Part shown: in pieces, positions 54,290 to 60,770 of the stretch
Layout: each line of letters opens with the position of its first letter
Numbering within the stretch: position 1 is the first letter of the stretch
Assembly (NCBI RefSeq): GCF_016213215.1
Contig: NZ_JACRAW010000063.1
Location: 1 to 60,770 of the forward strand
Reading direction: 5' to 3'
Length of the DNA: 60,770 nt
Origin: Bradyrhizobium sp.
GTDB taxonomy: Bacteria > Pseudomonadota > Alphaproteobacteria > Rhizobiales > Xanthobacteraceae
Position numbers and translations under genes: made by a program
Notes under the pieces: generated by a model
Database searches by the model: none
Told to the model about the DNA's origin: nothing
Seen by the model: the letters and a program-made list of their open reading frames with translations, nothing else

Positions 54290-55555
54290 ATGCTCGATCA
54301 ACCGCTGCCACTCGCGCAAAAGAGCCGCTTCCCGTTCCGCCCGCTGTGGTCGGGAATTCTCGCCCACAAATGGTTCATCCTGACGGTGGCGGTGCTGCTG
54401 GTCTTTGGCGCCTCGCAGGGCGTGCGGATGGTCCTGGGACCGGCGGTCGTCGTCGACCAGGTCAGGAGCGGCAAGCTGGTCGAGTCGGTCGTTGCCAGCG
54501 GCCATGTCGAGACGCCGTTCCGGGTCGAGATCGGCAGCCAGATCACCGGGACGGTCGAGGACGTGCTGGTCAATCAAGGCCAGCCTGTCACCAAGGGTCA
54601 GCCGCTGATTTCGCTGGAAGCGCGCGAGCTCAAGGCAGCCGTGGTTCAGGCGCAGGGCGCGGTGGAGCAGGCCGAAGCTCGCATACGGCAGCTCCAGGAG
54701 CTGACGTTGCCTTCTGCGAAGGAATCGTTGGCGCAAGCCGAGGCGAACATGCGCAACGCCCAGCAGATCTTCGACCGCACCTCTCAGCTCGAACGCAACG
54801 GCTATGCGACGCGCGCCGCGCTCGAGGACGCGCAAAAGACGCTCGATGTCGCGCGCGCTCTGAAGCGCGCCGCGGAGTTCCAGGTCTATACCGCAAGCCC
54901 GGGCGGCAGCGATCATGTGATGGCGCAGACCCAGCTCAACCAGGCGCGCGCCAATCTCGACACCGCGCAGTCGCGGCTCGGCTATGCCACGATCACGGCG
55001 CCGCGCGACGGCGTGCTGATCACGCGCAGTGTCGAGCGCGGCACGGTGGCGCAGCCGGGCAAGGCGCTACTGGTGCTCGCGCCGGCGGGCGACGCGCAGC
55101 TCGTGCTGCAGATCGACGAGCGCAATCTCGGCAAGATCGCGCTCGGCCAGAAGGCGCTCGCCTCGGCCGACGCCTATCCCGACAAGCGCTTTGCCGCCGT
55201 CATCACCTACATCAATCCGGGCATCGACATCTCCCGCGCTTCGGTCGAGGTGAAGCTGACGGTGGCTGATCCGCCGGCCTATCTGCGCCAGGACATGACG
55301 GTCTCCGTCGACATCGAAGTGGCGGCGAAGAACGACGCCCTGGTGCTGCCGGTGCGCTCGGTGCACGATATACTGTCGGGGCAGCCGTGGGTGCTCGGCA
55401 TCAAGGACGGCCGCGCCGTGAAGCGGCCGGTGAAGGTCGGGCTGCGCGGCAACAGCCACATCGAGATCGTCGAAGGTCTTTCCGCCGGTGAGGTTGCTAT
55501 CCCCCAGAATTCGCGGGTCGTCACCGGCCAGCGCGTGCGGCCCGTGCTGCCATGA
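54290..55555 (+). CDS. Periplasmic adaptor subunit of an ABC exporter (MacA/HlyD-like)
   Basis: The 421-residue protein has one N-terminal span (about 29-48), a biotinyl-lipoyl half (VEIGSQITGTVEDVLVNQGQ), a long coiled-coil hairpin (about 120-210), the second lipoyl half (LGYATITAPRDGVLITRSVE) and a beta-barrel domain. This order is that of MacA/DevB-type membrane fusion proteins. Its ATGA overlaps the permease gene. Together with the permease and ATPase it forms a MacAB-like efflux pump. No outer-membrane channel gene is next to it. Confidence 0.87.
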   Translation: MLDQPLPLAQKSRFPFRPLWSGILAHKWFILTVAVLLVFGASQGVRMVLGPAVVVDQVRSGKLVESVVASGHVETPFRVEIGSQITGTVEDVLVNQGQPVTKGQPLISLEARELKAAVVQAQGAVEQAEARIRQLQELTLPSAKESLAQAEANMRNAQQIFDRTSQLERNGYATRAALEDAQKTLDVARALKRAAEFQVYTASPGGSDHVMAQTQLNQARANLDTAQSRLGYATITAPRDGVLITRSVERGTVAQPGKALLVLAPAGDAQLVLQIDERNLGKIALGQKALASADAYPDKRFAAVITYINPGIDISRASVEVKLTVADPPAYLRQDMTVSVDIEVAAKNDALVLPVRSVHDILSGQPWVLGIKDGRAVKRPVKVGLRGNSHIEIVEGLSAGEVAIPQNSRVVTGQRVRPVLP

Positions 55556-56778
55556 ACCGCTGGCTGCCGTTCGAATGGGTCACGGCGGTGCGCTTTCTGC
55601 GCGAGGGGCGGCTGCAGACCATCTTCATCATCGGCGGCATCGCCATCGGCGTCGCCGTCATCGTCTTCATGTCGGCGATGCTCGCGGGACTGCAAGCGAA
55701 CTTCATCAAGCGCGTGCTGACCTCGCAGCCGCAGATCCAGCTCTTGCGGCCCGACCAGGTCGCCCGTCCGCTGCGCAACGGGCCCGGCGAGATCGAGGAC
55801 GCCGTCGTGCAGCGCCCGAGCCAGCGCGTGATCTCGATCGACCAGTGGCCGAAGATCCGGAGCCAGATGCTGGCGATGCCGGAGATCACCGCGGTCTCGC
55901 CCACCATCGCGGGCTCGGTGCTGGCAGTGCGCGGCGACTCCAGCCGCGCCGTCACGCTGACCGGCGTCGAACCCGACACCTACTTCAACATCGTCAGGGT
56001 GCCCGACTACATCGTGGCGGGCCAAGCGCGCCTGACCAGCGACGACATCGTCATCGGCATCGAGCTGGCGAGAATTCTCGGCGCGACCGTCGGCGACAAG
56101 CTGAACATCCAGGCGGCCTCCGGTGCCATCCGGGTGCTGACGATCGCCGGGCTGGTCGATTTCGGCAACAAGGGGACCAACCAGCGCGCCACGTTCGTTG
56201 CCCTGCGCACGGGGCAATCGCTGCTCGGCATGATCGGCGGCGTCACCACCATCGACATGACGGTCAAGGACATCTACGCGGCGGAAGAGATCGCCAAGCG
56301 CATCGAGGCGGCCAACCCGGTCGAGGCCGACAGCTGGATCGCGACCAATGCACAGTTCTTCACCGCGGTGCGGGCGCAGGAAACATCCAATACCTTGATC
56401 CGCCTGTTCGTCGGCCTGTCGGTCGCCTTCGGCATCGCCGCGGTGCTGGTCGTGTCGGTGATCCAGCGCTCCAAGGACATCGGGATCTTGCGCGCCATGG
56501 GAACCTCGCGCGGCCAGATCCTGCGCGTCTTCTTGCTGCAGGGCGGCCTGCTGGGCTTTGTCGGCTCGCTGGTCGGGGCTGCCATGGGCGCCGCTGCGCT
56601 GATCTATTGGCACTCGATCGCGCGCCAGGCCGACGGCTCGGAATTGTTTCCGCTGATCCTTGAACGGCGGCTCTTCATCCTGACCGCGCTGCTCGCCACC
56701 GTCACCGGTCTGCTTGCGGCCATGGCGCCGGCGGTGCGCGCAGCAAGGCTCGATCCGGTGGTGGCGATCCGTGGCTAG
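55552..56778 (+). CDS. ABC transporter permease (FtsX/MacB type)
   Basis: The 408-residue protein has one span near residues 20-42, a large periplasmic MacB-PCD domain (about 45-270) and three C-terminal spans. [20 protein letters not shown] at the start of the FtsX domain is diagnostic. It overlaps the adaptor stop by four bases. Its own TAG lies inside the GTG start region of the ATPase gene, so all three genes are translationally coupled. The probable substrates are lipids, peptides or drugs. Confidence 0.9.
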   Translation: MNRWLPFEWVTAVRFLREGRLQTIFIIGGIAIGVAVIVFMSAMLAGLQANFIKRVLTSQPQIQLLRPDQVARPLRNGPGEIEDAVVQRPSQRVISIDQWPKIRSQMLAMPEITAVSPTIAGSVLAVRGDSSRAVTLTGVEPDTYFNIVRVPDYIVAGQARLTSDDIVIGIELARILGATVGDKLNIQAASGAIRVLTIAGLVDFGNKGTNQRATFVALRTGQSLLGMIGGVTTIDMTVKDIYAAEEIAKRIEAANPVEADSWIATNAQFFTAVRAQETSNTLIRLFVGLSVAFGIAAVLVVSVIQRSKDIGILRAMGTSRGQILRVFLLQGGLLGFVGSLVGAAMGAAALIYWHSIARQADGSELFPLILERRLFILTALLATVTGLLAAMAPAVRAARLDPVVAIRG

Positions 56779-57454
56779 CGAACTCCTGCGGCTGGAGAAG
56801 GTCTGCAAATCCTACAATGTCGGTCTGCCGACAGAGACCGAGGTGCTGCACGATGTCGATCTGCGGCTCGATCACGGCGAGTTCCTGGCGCTGATGGGTC
56901 CGTCCGGCTCGGGCAAGAGCACCCTGCTCAACATAGTCGGCCTGCTCGACCGCCCGACCTCCGGCCGGCTCCTGATCAAGGGCGAGGACACCAGCGCGCT
57001 GGGGGACGCTGCCATCACCCACCTGCGCGGCCACACCATCGGCTTCGTGTTCCAGTACCACCTTCTGATCTCGGCCTTTACGGCGCGGGAAAACGTCATG
57101 ATGCCCATGCTGGTCGACCGCCGCTTTCCCAGCGCGGAAATTGAAACCCGCGCGCAGCAGCTTCTGGCCCAGGTGGGCCTGGAGAAGTTCGCGAACAACC
57201 TCGCCAACAACATGTCGGGCGGGCAACAGCAGCGCGTCGCGGTGGCGCGGGCGCTGGCCATGAATCCCGACCTCGTGCTCGCGGACGAGCCGACCGGAAA
57301 TCTCGACACCAAGTCGGCGGACGCGGTGTTCGAACTGATGCGGCAGGTCAACCGCGAGGCCGGCACCAGCTTCCTCCTGGTCACCCACAATATGGAGCTG
57401 GCGCGGCGCTGCGACCGCATCATCGAAGTGGTCGACGGCCGTATCCACGCCTGA
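56771..57454 (+). CDS. ABC transporter ATP-binding protein (LolD/MacB type)
   Basis: The 227-residue ATPase has the Walker [10 protein letters not shown] (43-51), the Q-loop in VFQYHLL, the signature MSGGQQQR (148-155) and the Walker B VLADEPTG (169-176, E173), then the H-loop in LVTHNMELA. The GTG at 56771 gives the normal opening ([14 protein letters not shown]) and overlaps the permease by eight bases. The longer ATG frame from 56714 would be antisense-like to family sequence. It energises the MacA/MacB-like pair upstream. Confidence 0.92.
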   Translation: MASELLRLEKVCKSYNVGLPTETEVLHDVDLRLDHGEFLALMGPSGSGKSTLLNIVGLLDRPTSGRLLIKGEDTSALGDAAITHLRGHTIGFVFQYHLLISAFTARENVMMPMLVDRRFPSAEIETRAQQLLAQVGLEKFANNLANNMSGGQQQRVAVARALAMNPDLVLADEPTGNLDTKSADAVFELMRQVNREAGTSFLLVTHNMELARRCDRIIEVVDGRIHA

Positions 57455-57472
57455 GGCGCACAATGTATCACG

Positions 57473-57573
57473 TCATCCTGAGGAGCTTGCGAAGCAAGCG
57501 TCTCGAAGGATGAAGGCCCGGGTCCGGGCCTCATGGTTCGAGACGCGCCTTCGGCGCTCCTCACCATGAGGGT
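57473..57573. repeat. RPE-like dispersed palindrome, copy 4
   Basis: TCATCCTGAGGAGCTTGCGA, AGCAAGCGTCTCGAAGGATG, a GGCCCGGGTCCGGGCC centre, TCATGGTTCGAGACGCGCCT, and TTCGGCGCTCCTCACCATGA. The outer arms TCATCCT/AGGATGA and CATGGTT/CCATGA pair in a cruciform. This is the most regular of the four copies in the window. It follows the ABC ATPase stop codon by about 20 bases. Confidence 0.85.
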
Positions 57574-57866
57574 CGGCAACGTTGCGGACTTGGGTTGATT
57601 CACAGCCTCTGAGGGGGCGCCCCGGGCGGCTCCTGTCGGATTTTCGGGGGATATCAATGGCTTGAACCCACTTTCCAACCCCGCTAAACCCCCGTTCTTG
57701 CTTGCCTAGGCCGGCCGCTTCCTTTATCCGGGTGACTGCCTCGCATGCGAGCGGCCCCGGCCGTGATTTAGGCCGAGGCGGCATGATCTCCCGGGAAGGA
57801 TGGGCATCGTTTCCCCGAGAGGTTCATGCTCGTATGACGCGATAGTTGCAGAGGGAATACCCGCGA
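57574..57866. other. Leader region of purA without a gene
   Basis: About 290 bases between the repeat and the purA ATG. It contains GGGGGCGCCCCGGGCGG and GCCGAGGCGGC GC-rich patches and a GAGCGGCCCCGGCCGTG palindrome-like stretch. The purA message probably starts here. No convincing riboswitch or small open frame was found. Confidence 0.4.
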
Positions 57867-59159
57867 ATGGCCAATGTTGTCGTCGTCGGCGCCCAATGGG
57901 GCGACGAAGGAAAGGGCAAGATCGTCGACTGGTTGTCGGAGCAGGCCGACATCGTTGTGCGCTTCCAGGGAGGCCACAATGCCGGCCACACCCTGGTGAT
58001 CAACGGCGAGACCTACAAGCTTGCACTGCTGCCGTCGGGCGTGCTGCGGCCGTCGAAACTTGCGGTGATCGGCAATGGCGTGGTGTTCGACCCGCAGGCC
58101 TTCCTCGACGAGGTCGAGAAGCTCAAGGGCCAGGGCGTTGCAGTCAGCCCGCAGAACCTGCGCATTGCCGAGAACGTCACCCTGATCCTGCCGCTGCATC
58201 GCGAGCTCGATGCGTTGCGCGAATCCGCCAGTGCCGTCACCGCGATCGGCACCACCAAGCGCGGCATCGGCCCCGCCTATGAGGACAAGGTCGGCCGCCG
58301 CGCCATCCGCCTGATGGACCTGGCCGACATCTCCACGCTGCCGCACAAGATCGATCGCCTGCTGGCGCATCACAATGCGCTGCGCCGCGGGCTCAACCTG
58401 CCGGAGATCGACGGCGGCGAGATCCTGCGCGAGCTGTCGGGCATGGCGCCGAAGCTTCTGCCCTATGCAGAGACGGTGTGGCGGCTGCTCGATCAGAAGC
58501 GGCGCGAGGGCAAGCGCATCCTGTTCGAGGGCGCGCAGGGCGCGCTGCTCGACGTCGACCACGGAACCTATCCTTATGTGACCTCGTCCAACACGGTGGC
58601 GGCGCAGGCGGCGACCGGCACCGGACTTGGTCCCGCAGCGATCGGCTATGTCCTGGGTATCTGCAAGGCCTACACGACCCGGGTCGGCCAGGGACCGTTC
58701 CCGACCGAGCAGGACAACGAGATCGGCCGCAAGATCGGCGAGCGTGGCCGGGAATTTGGCACCAACACCGGCCGTCCCCGCCGCTGCGGCTGGTTCGACG
58801 CCGCGCTGGTGCGCCAGACGGTGCGGACCTGCGGCATCAACGGCCTGGCGCTGACCAAGCTCGATATTCTGGACGGCTTCGAGAAGATCGAGGTCTGCAC
58901 CGGCTACCGGCTGGACGGTAAGGAGATCGACCATCTGCCGGCGGGCGAGGGCGCGCAGGCCCGGGTCGAGCCGATCTATGAGACCATCGAGGGCTGGCAG
59001 CAGCCCACCGCCAACGCCCGCTCCTGGGCGGACCTGCCTGCCCAGGCGGTGAAATATGTCCGTCGCGTTGAGGAACTCGTGGGTTGCCCCATCGCCCTTC
59101 TTTCCACGAGCCCGGAACGCGAGGATACTATTCTGGTGCAAAATCCGTTCGAAGCTTAG
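57867..59159 (+). CDS. purA: Adenylosuccinate synthetase
   Basis: The 430-residue GTP-dependent enzyme joins IMP and aspartate to adenylosuccinate in AMP synthesis. The GTP-binding start [11 protein letters not shown] has D13 and K16, and H41 is in [36 protein letters not shown] and [12 protein letters not shown] are conserved. The ATG at 57867 follows AGAGGGAATACCCGCGA. The seven extra upstream codons are rejected. A truncated gene follows after 37 bases on the same strand. Confidence 0.95.
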   Translation: MANVVVVGAQWGDEGKGKIVDWLSEQADIVVRFQGGHNAGHTLVINGETYKLALLPSGVLRPSKLAVIGNGVVFDPQAFLDEVEKLKGQGVAVSPQNLRIAENVTLILPLHRELDALRESASAVTAIGTTKRGIGPAYEDKVGRRAIRLMDLADISTLPHKIDRLLAHHNALRRGLNLPEIDGGEILRELSGMAPKLLPYAETVWRLLDQKRREGKRILFEGAQGALLDVDHGTYPYVTSSNTVAAQAATGTGLGPAAIGYVLGICKAYTTRVGQGPFPTEQDNEIGRKIGERGREFGTNTGRPRRCGWFDAALVRQTVRTCGINGLALTKLDILDGFEKIEVCTGYRLDGKEIDHLPAGEGAQARVEPIYETIEGWQQPTANARSWADLPAQAVKYVRRVEELVGCPIALLSTSPEREDTILVQNPFEA

Positions 59160-59196
59160 TGAAGTGTTGCAGGGAAGCGCGCATAGTTGAGTTGAA

Positions 59197-60770
59197 ATGG
59201 CTGATTACTATCCGCTGATCGCCCGAGCTATCGCCGGCCTGGACCCCAACGCTCCCGGCGAAAGCCGCCGTGCGCTCTATGAGCGGGCGCGGACGGCGCT
59301 GATTGCGCAGCTCCGCAGCGTGCAGCCGCCGCTCTCCGAATCGGAGATCACCCGCGAGCGGTTGTCGCTGGAAGAGGCGGTGCGCAAGGTGGAATCGGAA
59401 TCCGCGCAGCGTGCCCGCGATGCCTCGCGCCCGGCGGGGCGCGCCGGCGATGCCTTCCGCAGCAGGGCTACTACCCGTCCGGGTGAATCGGCCGCCGCAG
59501 CTTCCCAGCCGCCCGCCACACCGCGTTCGCGACCCGCTCCGCCGCGCAACGAGCGTCCGCCGCTCGGGTCGGAGGGCAATGGCGAGCGCGAAGGACAACG
59601 CGCTTCGCGCGCGTTTCGCCCCGAGCCGCCGGCGCCGCGGCCGCAGCCGCCAATGGCGGAGCCGCCACTGCCTCCGACCCGCGATCGCGCGGGACGCCGG
59701 GGCGCGGAAAACGGCCCGCCGCCGCTTCCTCAGGCGCCCGGCGTGCGCGGCTTCCGCGACATCACCGCCGATGCCGATGATCTGGGCCGTGCCGCCGCGC
59801 AGGCTTCCCGCGCCGCGCGCCGCACCTATGCCAACGTGCCGTCGCCCTCGTCCGAGTTCGACCGGCTCGAGCCGAACCTGGACAATCGCGGCGGCGAGCC
59901 CGACGTACCTTATTCCTACGATGAATCGATGGAGGAGGCGGAGCGCTACGCGCCCCAGCCGCAGCCGCCATCGCCGCGTCCGCGCATCTCCACCGATCGC
60001 GAGCCGAAGAAGCGCGCCCGCTCCGCCGCGGCCTTCCCCTTCAAGAGTGCGATCGCCGTCGGCATCGTGCTGATCCTGGTCGGTGCAGGGATCCTGTGGG
60101 GCAAGTCGGTCGTGCAGACCGTGACCGGCCTGTTCAAGTCGACGCCGGTGGCGGTCGAGACGCCCAAAGATAGTTCGGCGCCCGCGGTGAAGCCGAAGAT
60201 CACCGATCGCGTCGGACAGCCGTCGTCCGATCACCCGGTCGCGCCGGTGGCCCAGCGCGTCGTGCTCTATGACGAGGATCCGTCCGATCCCAAGGGCAAG
60301 CAGTATGTCGGTTCGGTCGTGTGGCGCACTGAGCCGATCAAGGCGTCCGGCAACCAGAAGCCCGACATCACCGTGCGGGCCGACATCGACATCCCCGATC
60401 GCAAGTTCAAGATGACGTTGTCGTTCCGCCGCAACACGGATTCATCGCTGCCGGCGAGCCACACGGCCGAGCTGACCTTCATCCTGCCGCAGGACTTTTC
60501 CGGCGGCGGCGTCTCCAACGTGCCCGGCATCCTGATGAAGTCCAACGAGCAGGCGCGCGGCACTCCGCTCGCGGGACTGGCGGTCAAGGTGACCGACGGC
60601 TTCTTCCTGGTCGGCCTGTCCAACGTCGACGCCGATCGCTCGCGCAACATCCAGCTCCTGAAGGAGCGCTCGTGGTTCGACCTGCCGCTGGTCTACACCA
60701 ACCAGCGGCGTGCCATCGTCGCGATAGAGAAGGGTTCGCCCGGCGAGCGCGCCTTCAACGACGCCTTCGC
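59197..60770 (+). CDS. Membrane-anchored hypothetical protein, 3' end outside window
   Basis: The frame from the ATG at 59197 stays open to the last base (524 codons). Residues 1-70 are helical (ADYYPLIARAIAGLDPN, then RRALYERARTALIAQLR). About 70-275 is a disordered region rich in proline, arginine and alanine. One transmembrane span lies at about 283-303 (SAIAVGIVLILVGAGILWG), and the rest is a folded periplasmic domain (YVGSVVWRTEPIKASG and on). This is a type II membrane topology. No function is known. It lies 37 bases after purA and may be co-transcribed. Confidence 0.75.
   Translation, partial: MADYYPLIARAIAGLDPNAPGESRRALYERARTALIAQLRSVQPPLSESEITRERLSLEEAVRKVESESAQRARDASRPAGRAGDAFRSRATTRPGESAAAASQPPATPRSRPAPPRNERPPLGSEGNGEREGQRASRAFRPEPPAPRPQPPMAEPPLPPTRDRAGRRGAENGPPPLPQAPGVRGFRDITADADDLGRAAAQASRAARRTYANVPSPSSEFDRLEPNLDNRGGEPDVPYSYDESMEEAERYAPQPQPPSPRPRISTDREPKKRARSAAAFPFKSAIAVGIVLILVGAGILWGKSVVQTVTGLFKSTPVAVETPKDSSAPAVKPKITDRVGQPSSDHPVAPVAQRVVLYDEDPSDPKGKQYVGSVVWRTEPIKASGNQKPDITVRADIDIPDRKFKMTLSFRRNTDSSLPASHTAELTFILPQDFSGGGVSNVPGILMKSNEQARGTPLAGLAVKVTDGFFLVGLSNVDADRSRNIQLLKERSWFDLPLVYTNQRRAIVAIEKGSPGERAFNDAF

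Overview
The window is high-GC alphaproteobacterial chromosome, most likely Bradyrhizobium or a close relative. The evidence is the block order (rplY-pth-ychF, serC-serA, purA), small Omp25/Omp31-type outer-membrane barrels, frequent GTG/TTG starts, and several families of palindromic intergenic repeats of the kind common in that genus. No rRNA, tRNA, CRISPR array, prophage or plasmid function was seen. The left edge cuts the 3' end of an IS481-type transposase and the right edge cuts a long unidentified membrane-anchored protein.

Layout. 0-3 kb: translation housekeeping (ribosomal protein L25, peptidyl-tRNA hydrolase, YchF ATPase). 3-8.6 kb: a DUF4282 membrane protein, two overlapping MaoC hydratase genes and several small or unrecognised envelope proteins. 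8.9-11.9 kb: uvrB with a very long N-terminal extension. 12-20 kb: divergent LysR/TauE and TetR/enoyl-CoA hydratase pairs, glutathione transferases and a nitroreductase. 19.3-22.2 kb: a probable sulfide/persulfide detoxification locus (MFS transporter, ETHE1-like metallo-hydrolase, ArsR-rhodanese fusion regulator) built around a perfect 15+15 palindrome. 23-27.7 kb: a decayed stretch with an aldo/keto reductase, a small membrane protein, a DUF3828-like protein and a GT87-like glycosyltransferase carrying frameshifts, interleaved with intact GNAT and GST genes. 27.9-37.8 kb: aspartate aminotransferase, a divergent EF-G paralogue, shikimate dehydrogenase, an FMN hydroxy-acid oxidase, glmM and a fosmidomycin-resistance-type MFS protein. 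38-41 kb: two outer-membrane barrels, a GST and a GNAT. 41.3-44.3 kb: serC-serA, two consecutive steps of serine synthesis. 44.7-54 kb: a DUF4139 protein, a 2-hydroxyacid dehydrogenase, a TctC-type binding protein, two paralogous EamA transporters and an MgtA-type P-ATPase. 54.3-57.5 kb: an adaptor-permease-ATPase exporter operon. 57.9-60.8 kb: purA and the truncated last gene.

Most of the window is core metabolism and transport. The least ordinary parts are the ArsR-rhodanese locus, whose regulator has cysteines only in its rhodanese loop; the EF-G paralogue that lacks the catalytic histidine; a 2-hydroxyacid dehydrogenase with a non-canonical glycine motif; the low-complexity segment in uvrB; and the cluster of broken genes. 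Frameshift calls rest on reading the two frames against remembered family sequences. Any single one could be a sequencing or assembly error.
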